Source of the DNA: Paenibacillus jilunlii
GTDB taxonomy: Bacteria > Bacillota > Bacilli > Paenibacillales > Paenibacillaceae
Direction of reading: 5' to 3'
Length of the DNA stretch: 64,000 bases
NCBI RefSeq assembly: GCF_900102965.1
Contig: NZ_FNGM01000008.1
Coordinates: 123,561 to 187,560, forward strand
Shown: in pieces, positions 53,663 to 62,702 of the stretch
How the letters are laid out: the number at the start of each line of letters is the position of its first letter
How positions within the stretch are numbered: the first letter of the stretch is position 1
Program-made: the position numbers and the translations under genes
Notes under the pieces: generated by a model
The model's database searches: none
The model's input: the letters and a program-made list of their open reading frames with translations, nothing else
What the model was told of the DNA's origin: nothing

Positions 53663-54976
53663 ATGCAGCGACACCGTACGAGAGCCGCAATACTGTCGAC
53701 CATTTTTATGGGATTGGGACAAATATATAACCGCCAATTCATTAAAGGGCTTATTTTTATAGCTGTAGAGGCTGGAGCTCTGGTCTATTTCATTGCTAAT
53801 TTGGGAAGGGCCTTCTGGGGTATTACGACACTGGGGGATTCACCGAGCCATCTGGAAAAGGTAAAAGGGATCACCAAAATGGTGCCCGGGGACCATTCCA
53901 TTGTAATTTTGATTCAAAGCTTGATCACCTTGATGTTTTTTGTGTTATTCCTGATTGCCTGGTATATGAATATTAGGGATGCCCATAAAACCGGAGAAGA
54001 ACGCGAAACGGGTCGTCCTTCGAATACATTCAAACAGTCTGTACGCTACGTTTTGGATTATAAATTTGCCCAGAGCTTTTTGCTGCTTCCGGGAATCGGT
54101 ATTTTGTTCTTCACCATCATGCCGATTATCTTTATGATCATGCTGGCCTTTACGAACTTTGCTGCACCGGACCACATCCCGCCGGCGAGGCTGGTGGACT
54201 GGGTGGGTTTTGAAACCTTCCGCAATCTGCTGGTCCTTAAATCTTGGAGCCATACCTTTTATGGGGTACTTACCTGGACGATCATCTGGGCGGTTTTATC
54301 AACTGTAACTACTTATTTCGGCGGGATGCTCGTTGCCCTGCTGATCAACCAAAAAGGTATCCGCTTCAAGGGTCTGTGGAGACTGATTCTGATTGTGCCG
54401 TATGCCATTCCACAGATGATTTCACTGCTGCTGATGCGCAACCTGTTCAACGGGCAGTTTGGGCCGATCAACCAGTATCTCGGCTACTTCGGGCTGGGGG
54501 GTCTGCCTTGGCTGACCGATCCGTTCTGGGCCAAGTTCACTGTTATTATTGTCAACATGTGGGTAGGTATTCCGGTATCCATGCTGCTGATTATGGGTGT
54601 GCTGACTACAATTCCGCGTGATATGTACGAAGCCGCTGAAGTGGACGGGGCTACCAATTATCAAAAGTTCCGCATTGTTACACTTCCAATGATCTTGTTC
54701 TCTACTGCACCTACGCTGATTATGCAATTTGCCGGCAATATCAACAACTTTAATGCAATCTACCTTCTGACTCAGGGAAACCCGGTCAACGGGAATTACC
54801 AGTATGCCGGATCAACGGACTTGCTGGTAACATGGCTGTACAAGCTGACGCTGGATCAGAACAAAAATAATATGGCTTCCGCGATAGGTATTATACTCTT
54901 CATCATTGTAGCCGGGTTCTCCCTGTACAATTACCGCCGGACCAAGTCATTCAAAGAGGAGGACATGATTCAATGA
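53663..54976 (+). CDS. mdxF: Maltodextrin ABC importer permease (MalF type)
   Basis: 437 residues, about eight membrane helices, including an N-terminal pair (about 10-40, then 75-100) before the core permease domain (about 130-430). The EAA loop that docks the ATPase is DMYEAAEVDGATNYQKFRIV. Together with the next gene it forms the membrane channel for maltodextrins. Long N-terminal extension compared with ordinary sugar permeases is typical of MalF/MdxF. The stop overlaps the start of mdxG by 4 bp. No ATPase gene is in the operon. Confidence 0.94.
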   Translation: MQRHRTRAAILSTIFMGLGQIYNRQFIKGLIFIAVEAGALVYFIANLGRAFWGITTLGDSPSHLEKVKGITKMVPGDHSIVILIQSLITLMFFVLFLIAWYMNIRDAHKTGEERETGRPSNTFKQSVRYVLDYKFAQSFLLLPGIGILFFTIMPIIFMIMLAFTNFAAPDHIPPARLVDWVGFETFRNLLVLKSWSHTFYGVLTWTIIWAVLSTVTTYFGGMLVALLINQKGIRFKGLWRLILIVPYAIPQMISLLLMRNLFNGQFGPINQYLGYFGLGGLPWLTDPFWAKFTVIIVNMWVGIPVSMLLIMGVLTTIPRDMYEAAEVDGATNYQKFRIVTLPMILFSTAPTLIMQFAGNINNFNAIYLLTQGNPVNGNYQYAGSTDLLVTWLYKLTLDQNKNNMASAIGIILFIIVAGFSLYNYRRTKSFKEEDMIQ

Positions 54977-55821
54977 TCATCGGACGCAAGCTTGCGAACT
55001 TTTTTCGCCTCAGCTTTAGTTACATTATTCTGATTGCGCTCGCGGTTGCTGCGATCTATCCGGCGCTCTGGATACTGTTGTCATCCTTCCGGCCAGGTAA
55101 GTCATTGTACAGCAAGACGCTGATTCCTGAACATTTTACTCTGGACCACTATAAGGAACTGTTCACTTCACCGGTGTATATGTTCGGGACCTGGTATGCG
55201 AATACACTTAAGATCGCCGTATTCTCTATGCTGATCGGTGTGGTACTAACCCTGCTGACCAGTTACGCGCTATCCAGATTCCGCTTCAAAGCCCGCAAGA
55301 CTTCCATGTCGGTACTGCTCATTCTCGGGATGTTCCCGGGCTTCATGAGTATGATTGCGATCTACCTGCTGCTCAATCAGTTCAATCTGCTGGATAAGCA
55401 TCTGGCGCTGATTATCGTCTATGCGGCAGGAGCGCCGCTTGGCGGCACATTGATCGCCAAAGGCTTCCTGGATACCATCCCGCGTTCACTGGATGAAGCG
55501 GCACGGATTGACGGAGCCAGCAACTTCGGGATCTTTGCCCGGATTATTCTTCCGCTCTCCCGGCCGATGATTACCTATATGGCGCTCACGCAATTTGTCG
55601 GCCCATGGGTGGATTTCATCTTTGCCAAGCTGATTTTAAGGACCAAGGATAACTGGACGGTCGCCGTCGGGATGTGGGATATGGTCAATACCATGCAGAA
55701 TTCCAATTTTACCTTGTTCGCAGCGGGGGCGGTGCTGATTTCCGTGCCGATTATGATTCTGTTCGCCTTCCTGCAGCGGCTGCTTGTGGACGGTTTGACT
55801 GCGGGCGCCAGCAAAGGATAG
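54973..55821 (+). CDS. mdxG: Maltodextrin ABC importer permease (MalG type)
   Basis: 282 residues with six membrane helices. EAA loop: SLDEAARIDGASNFGIFARI followed by ILPLSRP. Partner of mdxF, overlapping it by 4 bp, so translation is coupled. The C-terminal stretch LQRLLVDGLTAGASKG is typical of MalG. A weak terminator follows (55857-55899) before the chemoreceptor gene. Confidence 0.95.
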   Translation: MIIGRKLANFFRLSFSYIILIALAVAAIYPALWILLSSFRPGKSLYSKTLIPEHFTLDHYKELFTSPVYMFGTWYANTLKIAVFSMLIGVVLTLLTSYALSRFRFKARKTSMSVLLILGMFPGFMSMIAIYLLLNQFNLLDKHLALIIVYAAGAPLGGTLIAKGFLDTIPRSLDEAARIDGASNFGIFARIILPLSRPMITYMALTQFVGPWVDFIFAKLILRTKDNWTVAVGMWDMVNTMQNSNFTLFAAGAVLISVPIMILFAFLQRLLVDGLTAGASKG

Positions 55822-55856
55822 TTGTTTGGCCTGCTTTATGAATTGCCGAAACACAC

Positions 55857-55899
55857 GGTACAGCCTTTATGTTGTTTATTAAGGGCTGTACCTTTATTT
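55857..55899 (+). terminator. Terminator after mdxG
   Basis: GGTACAGCC (55857-55865) pairs with GGCTGTACC (55884-55892), then TTTATTTTG. The 18-nt loop and mixed T-run make it probably partial, leaving some reading into the chemoreceptor gene. Confidence 0.7.
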
Positions 55900-55921
55900 T
55901 GTCATGAGGAGAGAGTGTGTA

Positions 55922-57976
55922 ATGAAACAGCCGCGTAACTCGCGATTTAGATCGGTAGGCATGAAGCTGTTCGTCATTTTGTTCTGTACCATTGTGCTGC
56001 TGTCCTCTGTCCTGGGCCTGACCTCCTATTATGCCGCCAAAGGCATTATCACGGATCAGGTGGCTGCAGCTTCCTCCCAGTCTATAGTGCAGGCAGGAGA
56101 CAAGCTGGACTTTTTATTTGCCGAGTACGAAGCGCTCTCCCGGCAGTTTGCTGTGGATTCCATTCTAAAAGCAGATATGGAAACGGTGAGCCGCCCAGGA
56201 GCCGGGACCGTCGCCAAAGTGGATGCTGAGGACCGCATCCGCCGCAAGCTGGACTCGGTGAAGGGCTCCGACGAACGCCTGCTGGGCATCCGGCTGGTTT
56301 CGAAAAGCCTGGTGGATGCTGACTCTTACAAGTCGACGGGCATCAGCTCCGTCCGCAGCGCTGACGGCATCCAAGCAAGAGTGAAGCAGCTTGATGAAGC
56401 CAAGGGCAATCCGGTCTGGTTCCCGGTACGCGCCAAAGGCTTCTTTGATGTTTATGACCAATCCTCGCTGACGATGGGCCGTTTACTGCGGAATATACAG
56501 CATCCCGAAGCGGAGTACTACATGCTGATCGAGATCAAGGGCCAAGCGCTTACGGATATCCTCTCCAATCTGCAAATTGGGCTTACGGGGGAAATCCGGA
56601 TTCTGGACCCGTCGGGAAACATTGTATATGGAGCAGATAACAAGCTGCTCGGCGAACCCTCATACATCCATCCGGCAGCAAAGCCGGCTGAGGGAGAACG
56701 GCAGTCGTTTACCGCCAGCAATGAGCAGGGCACCTCTCAGCTTGTAGTCTATCAGCCGCTGGATACGGCCAAGTGGACGCTGATGGGTTATGCCCCGGTC
56801 AGTGATTTCACGAAGTCAGCTGACCGTCTGCTCTACATAACGCTGTCGGTTGTCCTCGCAGCGGCACTGATTGCAGTAGTCATTGGCTACGTTCTGGTAC
56901 GTCTGATCGGCCGTCCGCTGGGCAAGCTCGCCGGGCTGATGGAGGAAGGGGAGCAGGGCAATCTTCAGGTGCGCACCCATTTCAAAGGCCAGGATGAGAT
57001 TGGGCGGCTGGGACACAGCTTCAACAAGATGATGGAGCAGATTTCGCTGCTGGCAGGACAGAGCAGCCGTTCGGCGGCCCAGGTGCTGGCTACCTCGGAG
57101 CAGCTGGTGAATGCGTCCGGTGTGACCTCTACCCATGCAAGAGAGGTGGCTGCAGCTACGGGAGAAATAGCTAATGGTGCGGCCAGTCTGGCCCTGGAAG
57201 CAGAGAACAGCAACCGCAACGTGGAGAGGATGAACTTCCAGATCACGAAAGTGCAGGAGACCAACAGGGCCATGGACGCTTCGGCGGAGAAGGTGATCAC
57301 GGTCAGCGACCAGGGAGCAGAGCTGATGAAGACACTGGTGGCCCAGAGTGAATCAACCGTGCAGATGATGGAGCTGATTCAGGAGAACTCCATGAGGCTG
57401 CGTGAGAGCACACATTTGATCCGCAGCATCCTGGCCCCGATGGTTGCCGTTAACAAGCAGACGAATATCCTGGCGCTTAATGCTTCCATAGAAGCTGTTA
57501 GAGCCGGGGCGGCCGGAAGAGGGTTTGTTGTGATCGCCAATGAGATCAGAGGGCTGGCTGACGAGTCCAACCAATCGATTGCTATGGTATCGAAGATTAC
57601 TGAAGAGATCAGCAGCCGGATTGAAAATACAGTCCAGGTGGTGGGCGATACGGCTCCGCTCTTCCGAGAGCAGATTTCCTCCGTGCGGGAATCTTCCAGT
57701 ATATTTGAAGGGGTCCGTGAGGAGATGGAGCAGTTCATCGGCTATTTGAATGAATCGTCGGCGTCCATCACGGAGCTGATGGAGTACCAGCAGCAGCTGG
57801 GCGAATCCATGGCCAGTGTCCATGCGGTTGTGCAGCAGACCAGTGCTTCCACCGAAGAAGTTGCTTCCATGTCCTCGCAGCAGTTCACGGTCAGCGAGGA
57901 ACTGGTTGCGCTGTCCGGCAAGCTGGAAAAGCTTGCAGAGGAATTGAAGCAGTCGCTGGTTTCCTTTCACGGATAG
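55922..57976 (+). CDS. Methyl-accepting chemotaxis protein
   Basis: 684 residues: membrane helix (about 12-36), large outside sensor domain (about 37-295, dCache-like), second helix (about 300-322, VVLAAALIAVVIGYVLVRLI), HAMP domain, and a signalling domain with the conserved tip around NKQTNILALNASIEAVRAGA and RGFVVIANEIRGLADES. Start ATG at 55922 with AGGAGAGAG; the frame also has an ATG at 55904 but inside that site. Placement straight after the maltodextrin importer suggests taxis toward maltodextrin or a related sugar, perhaps by way of the binding protein; this is inference. Confidence 0.93.
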   Translation: MKQPRNSRFRSVGMKLFVILFCTIVLLSSVLGLTSYYAAKGIITDQVAAASSQSIVQAGDKLDFLFAEYEALSRQFAVDSILKADMETVSRPGAGTVAKVDAEDRIRRKLDSVKGSDERLLGIRLVSKSLVDADSYKSTGISSVRSADGIQARVKQLDEAKGNPVWFPVRAKGFFDVYDQSSLTMGRLLRNIQHPEAEYYMLIEIKGQALTDILSNLQIGLTGEIRILDPSGNIVYGADNKLLGEPSYIHPAAKPAEGERQSFTASNEQGTSQLVVYQPLDTAKWTLMGYAPVSDFTKSADRLLYITLSVVLAAALIAVVIGYVLVRLIGRPLGKLAGLMEEGEQGNLQVRTHFKGQDEIGRLGHSFNKMMEQISLLAGQSSRSAAQVLATSEQLVNASGVTSTHAREVAAATGEIANGAASLALEAENSNRNVERMNFQITKVQETNRAMDASAEKVITVSDQGAELMKTLVAQSESTVQMMELIQENSMRLRESTHLIRSILAPMVAVNKQTNILALNASIEAVRAGAAGRGFVVIANEIRGLADESNQSIAMVSKITEEISSRIENTVQVVGDTAPLFREQISSVRESSSIFEGVREEMEQFIGYLNESSASITELMEYQQQLGESMASVHAVVQQTSASTEEVASMSSQQFTVSEELVALSGKLEKLAEELKQSLVSFHG

Positions 57977-58110
57977 GCCGGATAAGCCACAGTAGATAAA
58001 TCCTATAAGTTTTTATATAATGAAGCTTACTTCACAAATGAAGGGACTGAATGATGCGCAGATATCAATATTTTAAACCTGACTATTAAAATTTAATGGA
58101 GGTAAAAGTA

Positions 58111-58641
58111 TTGATTACGGAATTGCACACAGAACGTTTGCATTTGAGAAAAATGAAGGTATCGGATTCATCGAGCTTGTTTAAAATTTGGTCTGATCCG
58201 GCAGTTACAAAGTTTATGAATGTTAGTTGTTTTACTAATGAAAATCAAGCAAAAGCAATGATTAATCTCCTTGATAACCTTTATCAGGAGGGCAAAGCTA
58301 TACGGTTCTCCATAATTAATATTGAATCCAATGAAATCATTGGGTCTTGTGGTTATAATTCCTTGGATTTTGAAGATGCTAAAGCAGAAATTGGTTACGA
58401 CCTTGCCAAATCATTTTGGGGAAAAGGATATGCTTCAGAAGCTATCCGTTCTTTGTTAGATTACGCGTTCTCATCTTTAAATTTGAATCGGATCGAAGCA
58501 AAGGTTGAACCCGAAAATGTGAATTCAATTAAACTTTTACAAAAGCTGGACTTTACGTTTGAAGGAAGCCTTAGACAATGTGAAAGAGTAGACGGAAGGT
58601 TAAAGGATCTTAATATCTATTCAAGATTAATATCGGATTGA
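58111..58641 (+). CDS. GNAT-family N-acetyltransferase (RimJ/RimL type)
   Basis: 176 residues: opening ITELHTERLHLRKMKVSDS, acetyl-CoA-binding region SFWGKGYASEAIRSLLDYAF, then LNLNRIEAKVEPENVNSIKL and GFTFEGSLRQ-type end (DFTFEGSLRQCERVDGRL). Members acetylate N-terminal or small amino groups; the target is unknown. The start is a TTG at 58111 with GGAGGT 7 nt before; the ATG at 58096 overlaps that site. The gene is visibly AT-rich compared with its neighbours and has different codon use, which suggests transfer from a low-GC Firmicute. Terminator downstream. Confidence 0.9.
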   Translation: MITELHTERLHLRKMKVSDSSSLFKIWSDPAVTKFMNVSCFTNENQAKAMINLLDNLYQEGKAIRFSIINIESNEIIGSCGYNSLDFEDAKAEIGYDLAKSFWGKGYASEAIRSLLDYAFSSLNLNRIEAKVEPENVNSIKLLQKLDFTFEGSLRQCERVDGRLKDLNIYSRLISD

Positions 58642-58672
58642 TTTACCCGGATATAATAAATCTCTGGTTCAG

Positions 58673-58710
58673 CCTCTGCGGCCGGCAATCGGCAGCGCAG
58701 AGGTTTTTGT
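58673..58710 (+). terminator. Terminator of the GNAT gene
   Basis: CCTCTGCG (58673-58680) pairs with CGCAGAGG (58696-58703), inner GCC/GGC, then TTTTTGT. Confidence 0.8.
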
Positions 58711-58751
58711 CTATAGAATAGGACCAGGGCACTCGGGAAGGAGGGCTAAGC

Positions 58752-59702
58752 TTGCCGGAACTGAACGGAAGCCTGTTTCAGCAGGCTTTGCTGGACGGAG
58801 AGTATGGGCCGCATTTTTTTGCCTACTATTATAAACAGTGGAATCCATATACGATGGCGTACCACCAGCATAATTCAACGGAGATTATGTATCTGATCTC
58901 GGGGAGCTGCGTGGTTGAAGTGCGGCAGGGTGCGAATGACGAGGAACGCTTCCGCCTGAAGCGGGGAGAACTGATCATGCTTGATGCCAATGTACCGCAC
59001 CGGCTGATCGTGGAAGAAGGAACATCCTGCCGGATGCTGAATGTGGAATTTGGCTTCACGGCAGCTGCGGGAGCAGTTCCTTCCATCGCCAGGCTGGCGG
59101 AAGCGGAGGCTGACTTGGCCGGGCTGCTGCAGGAGCCTTTCACAAGCTTGGTGCTGCCGGACCCTGAAGAGGTATTTCATGTGCTGAAATCGCTGGTGCT
59201 GGAGTTGGACCAGCATGGCGCAGAAGGGGAAGGACAGGGGAAGGAGCGGGGAAGCATCATGATCGGGCTGCTGTTCTCCGAGCTGCTGCTGCGCCTCGCC
59301 AGACTGCGCCGGGAACAGCTGGAGGCCAGCCAGCAGCCGGCACAGCTCTATGTGCGGCGTGCAGTTGAATTTCTCCATCAGAACTATGACCGCAGTATTC
59401 AGGTCAAAGAGGTTGCCGCCGAGGTGAGCCTGCATCCCGGCTATTTGCACCGGATCTTCCGGGCGCATACGGGCCGGACGCTCACGGACTACCTGAATAT
59501 GCTGCGGATGGAGAAGGCGAGAATGCTGCTTGGTCAGAGCGAGATTCCCGTTGCGGAAATTGCTGACTATGTGGGGATCAGCAGCAGGCAGTATTTTCAC
59601 CTCCTGTTCAGGAAGTATACGGGCTGTACACCTGTGGAGTACCGGAATTCGCTGGAACGCTTTTCGTGGAGCGATGCCCAGCCGGACATTCGGGACAGGT
59701 GA
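58752..59702 (+). CDS. AraC-family regulator with cupin sensor domain
   Basis: 316 residues. N-terminal cupin-like domain (about 20-110, MAYHQHNSTEIMYLISGSCV and KRGELIMLDANVPHRL) and C-terminal pair of helix-turn-helix motifs (about 205-305, IQVKEVAAEVSLHPGYLHRI and VAEIADYVGISSRQYFHLLF). Regulators of this type bind a sugar and activate a neighbouring glycosidase gene; the GH4 gene starts 100 bp downstream and is the likely target. Start is a TTG with GGAAGGAGGG upstream. Confidence 0.92.
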   Translation: MPELNGSLFQQALLDGEYGPHFFAYYYKQWNPYTMAYHQHNSTEIMYLISGSCVVEVRQGANDEERFRLKRGELIMLDANVPHRLIVEEGTSCRMLNVEFGFTAAAGAVPSIARLAEAEADLAGLLQEPFTSLVLPDPEEVFHVLKSLVLELDQHGAEGEGQGKERGSIMIGLLFSELLLRLARLRREQLEASQQPAQLYVRRAVEFLHQNYDRSIQVKEVAAEVSLHPGYLHRIFRAHTGRTLTDYLNMLRMEKARMLLGQSEIPVAEIADYVGISSRQYFHLLFRKYTGCTPVEYRNSLERFSWSDAQPDIRDR

Positions 59703-59708
59703 GGATTG

Positions 59709-59755
59709 TTGACAGTTAACCGGTAAAGTGGTCATGATATTGATAACGCTTCCCG
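59709..59755 (+). promoter_or_regulatory. Promoter and cre candidate of the GH4 gene
   Basis: TTGACA (59709-59714) with a weak -10 at about 59733 (CATGAT), followed by TTGATAACGCTTCCCG (59740-59755), which matches the CcpA site consensus in its left half and core. Confidence 0.4.
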
Positions 59756-59810
59756 CAGTCTCCTTGCTACAATGAACAGGTAGAATTCATTCATTGGGAG
59801 GAAGATGGCG

Positions 59811-61325
59811 ATGTCTTTTAAAGTAGCATTTATTGGGGCGGGCAGCATTGGCTTTACCCGCGGTTTACTGCGTGACCTGCTGACTGTACCGGAATTTAAG
59901 GAGATTGAAGTCTCTTTTATGGATATTAATCCGCATAATCTGCAGATGGTCACCGAGCTGTGCCAGCGGGATATCCGGGAGAATGGACTCAAGATCGTGA
60001 TCTCGGCAACGACGGACCGCAAAGAAGCGTTAAAGGATGCCAAGTACGTATTTTGCACAATTCGTATGGGCGGATTGGAGGCTTTTGCGACCGATGTGGA
60101 TATTCCGCTGAAATATGGTGTGGACCAGTGCGTGGGCGACACCTTATGCGCAGGCGGCATTATGTACGGGCAGCGCGGGATTGCCGAGATGCTGGAGATT
60201 TGCCGTGACATTAGAGAGGCGGCTGCACCGGATGTGCTGCTGCTCAATTATTCGAACCCAATGGCTATGCTGACCTGGGCCTGCAACAAATACGGCGGTG
60301 TGCGGACGATCGGGCTCTGCCACGGAGTGCAGCATGGACATCACCAGATTGCCGAGGTCTACGGGCTGGAGAAATCCGAGGTGGATATCATTTGTGCCGG
60401 GATCAACCACCAGACCTGGTATATCTCCGCGAAGCATAAGGGCAGGGATCTGACCGGAGGGCTGCTTGAAGCTTTTGAAAAGCACCCGGAATTCAGCCGG
60501 ACCGAAAAAGTGCGGATTGATATGCTGCGCCGCTTTGGCTACTACAGCACCGAGTCCAATGGCCACTTGAGTGAATATGTGCCGTGGTACCGCAAACGCA
60601 GCGGTGAAATTATGGACTGGATTGATCTGGGCAGCTGGATTAATGGAGAAACCGGAGGCTACTTGCGGGTCTGCACGGAGGGGCGCAACTGGTTCGAGAC
60701 TGATTTTCCCAACTGGATGAAGGACCCGGCGCTGGAATACACGGCTGAGCACCGGGGTGAAGAGCATGGCTCCTATATAATTGAAGGGCTGGAGACTGGC
60801 AGAGTATACAGAGGCCACTTTAATACCGTCAATAACGGGATTATTGCCAATCTGCCGGACGATGCCATTATTGAGGCGCCGGGTTATGTCGATCATAACG
60901 GCATCTCTATGCCGCTGGTCGGCGAACTGCCGCTGGGTCCCGCTGCGGTGTGCAATGTCAGCATTTCCGTGCAGCGTCTGGCTGTGGAAGCGGCAGTGCA
61001 TGGCGATGACAAGCTGCTGCGCCAGGCCTTCATGATGGACCCGCTGGTCGGAGCGGTCTGCAATCCGAAGGAGATCTGGCAGATGGTCGATGAGATGCTG
61101 GTGGCGGGAGAAGCGTGGCTGCCGCAATACAGCGCGGCGATTGCCGAAGCGAAGGTGCGTCTGGCTTCAGGCGACCTCGTACCGACACTGGCCGGCAATG
61201 CCGGGGCAGCCCGGCTGAAGGTGAAGTCCGTGGACGAGATGATGCAGGACCGGGAAGCGGCCAACAAGAATGCCGGTGAGTCTGACAAAGGCAAGGATAG
61301 AGAGAAGGTAAACTCAGTAGATTGA
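59811..61325 (+). CDS. GH4 alpha-glycosidase (alpha-galactosidase/alpha-glucosidase type)
   Basis: 504 residues, cytoplasmic, NAD- and manganese-dependent glycosidase that works by a redox mechanism. NAD-binding FIGAGSIGFTRGLLRDLL at the N-terminus, then NYSNPMAMLTWA, the metal ligands Cys170 (GLCHGVQHG) and His200 (AGINHQTWY). The pattern fits the alpha-galactosidase (MelA)/alpha-glucosidase branch rather than the 6-phospho branch; exact sugar open. I chose the ATG at 59811, well spaced from GGGAGG; the ATG at 59805 is too close to it. The last 25 residues are polar and variable. Regulated probably by the AraC protein before it. Confidence 0.92.
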   Translation: MSFKVAFIGAGSIGFTRGLLRDLLTVPEFKEIEVSFMDINPHNLQMVTELCQRDIRENGLKIVISATTDRKEALKDAKYVFCTIRMGGLEAFATDVDIPLKYGVDQCVGDTLCAGGIMYGQRGIAEMLEICRDIREAAAPDVLLLNYSNPMAMLTWACNKYGGVRTIGLCHGVQHGHHQIAEVYGLEKSEVDIICAGINHQTWYISAKHKGRDLTGGLLEAFEKHPEFSRTEKVRIDMLRRFGYYSTESNGHLSEYVPWYRKRSGEIMDWIDLGSWINGETGGYLRVCTEGRNWFETDFPNWMKDPALEYTAEHRGEEHGSYIIEGLETGRVYRGHFNTVNNGIIANLPDDAIIEAPGYVDHNGISMPLVGELPLGPAAVCNVSISVQRLAVEAAVHGDDKLLRQAFMMDPLVGAVCNPKEIWQMVDEMLVAGEAWLPQYSAAIAEAKVRLASGDLVPTLAGNAGAARLKVKSVDEMMQDREAANKNAGESDKGKDREKVNSVD

Positions 61326-61344
61326 ACTTATTAATGGAATAATC

Positions 61345-61376
61345 AGAACCTTTCCAAGAAATGGGGAGGTTCTTTT
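61345..61376 (+). terminator. Terminator of the GH4 gene
   Basis: AGAACCTTTCC pairs with GGGGAGGTTCT around AAGAAAT (one imperfect pair), then TTTG. Confidence 0.7.
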
Positions 61377-61489
61377 GCTTGTTCACGAAAATAAATGCTT
61401 ATCATAATTAGCTCTAAAGGAAATGTATGGAACTTGTCGAATAATGTAACGAGGAAAAATATTATCACTGGGGTAAAGGAAAGGTGAGT

Positions 61490-62632
61490 ATGAAATTTAA
61501 TGTGAAAAGTATTACAATGCTTATGTTAGTCTGCCTGATCACACTTATGGCTTGGAATCCGGCAGAGGCATCAGCGAAGGCTGCTGCCGTGCAGACGATC
61601 CGGGTATACGTGCATGATAAGGAAATCCACCCAAAGACAGCTCCGGTAGTTCAGGGAGGCAGGTTGTATGTCGAGTTCCGGAGCGCCGTGCAGGCCCTGG
61701 GCTTCAGCTTTAAATATGACGCTGTCAAAAAGGTCATCACCGCAGGCTCGGAAGATGCTTCGTTCAGAATTGATCTGAAGGCTAAAAAAGCATATGTAAA
61801 TGAAATTTCTTTCAGCGAGACAGGGACTCCGGTGTTCATCGGCTCCGGTGCGGACATTATGGTCCTTGGTTCAATATTTAAACGAACCGAGTATATCAAT
61901 GCAGACTATGACCAGAAACAAAAAATTGTGCGGATTTATGAAGATCTGCAGGGCAAACCCAAAAATTCGGATTTAAAAACAATCCGGGCCCTGCTTGAAG
62001 TCCATTATCAAACTTCCGGCGGTCTGGCATCAATCCAGAAGCTAAACGTGGAAGCCTGGGGTTCGTATACAGCAATGTCGGCGGATGTTCTGATCCGAAA
62101 AAGCGGCGGCGAGCTGCTGGACCGGATCGAGCACGCCAGTATATATATGGTACATAACGCAGATAAAAGCTGGACTATAAACAATATCGATACGGATACA
62201 GAATATCTGAATTATCCATCGCTTGCCCAAAAGGAAGCTAATGTGCCAGATGCCGATAAAACGGCAATCAATTCCGTGCTTGCTGCCGATTTTAAAGCCA
62301 GAAATGAAGAAAACATTGATGCCCTGCTGGCGCTGCAAAACCCTGCGGGGCAGATGTTCACCGACGATCCCGGTCTGAAATCGATGCGGGAGTACCTGAA
62401 AGCGGTAAACGCCAAAAATGAAATGAAATATAATGGAGAATCAACAACTATAGTCGCCTATGAACCTGCTAGAGCCACGGTCTATACCGTATTTACTATG
62501 GTTGACACTGCCGCCTCGCCCCTGTTTAAGCTCAGATTCTTCGTTCTGGATTCTGTGGTAAAAGCTGCGGACGGCAAATGGTACAGGGATATCGATAACG
62601 ATATCATACTGGATACCGAAGTTGTGAAGTAA
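61490..62632 (+). CDS. Secreted protein with copper-amine-oxidase N-terminal domain
   Basis: 380 residues. Signal peptide (about 1-30, AWNPAEASA cleavage), then a copper-amine-oxidase N-terminal-like domain (about 35-150: IRVYVHDKEIHPKTAPVV, GGRLYVEFRSAVQALGF), which despite its name is a common surface module in Paenibacillus and binds no copper by itself. The C-terminal part (about 165-380) looks like a tandem NTF2/SnoaL-type fold with a region TINNIDTDTEYLNYPSLA. Function unknown. The ATG at 61490 has AAAGGAAAGG upstream. Shares a terminator with yhbH. Confidence 0.82.
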   Translation: MKFNVKSITMLMLVCLITLMAWNPAEASAKAAAVQTIRVYVHDKEIHPKTAPVVQGGRLYVEFRSAVQALGFSFKYDAVKKVITAGSEDASFRIDLKAKKAYVNEISFSETGTPVFIGSGADIMVLGSIFKRTEYINADYDQKQKIVRIYEDLQGKPKNSDLKTIRALLEVHYQTSGGLASIQKLNVEAWGSYTAMSADVLIRKSGGELLDRIEHASIYMVHNADKSWTINNIDTDTEYLNYPSLAQKEANVPDADKTAINSVLAADFKARNEENIDALLALQNPAGQMFTDDPGLKSMREYLKAVNAKNEMKYNGESTTIVAYEPARATVYTVFTMVDTAASPLFKLRFFVLDSVVKAADGKWYRDIDNDIILDTEVVK

Positions 62633-62660
62633 GCGGGCTGAATATTTGCTGTATGCCAAG

Positions 62661-62702
62661 AACCCCTGTCCCGGCTTTACGGGACAGGGGTTCCTTGTTA
62701 TT
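62661..62702. terminator. Bidirectional terminator between convergent genes
   Basis: AACCCCTGTCCCG pairs with CGGGACAGGGGTT around GCTTTA; on the plus strand CCTTGTTATTTT follows. Perfect 13-bp stem. Confidence 0.85.
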
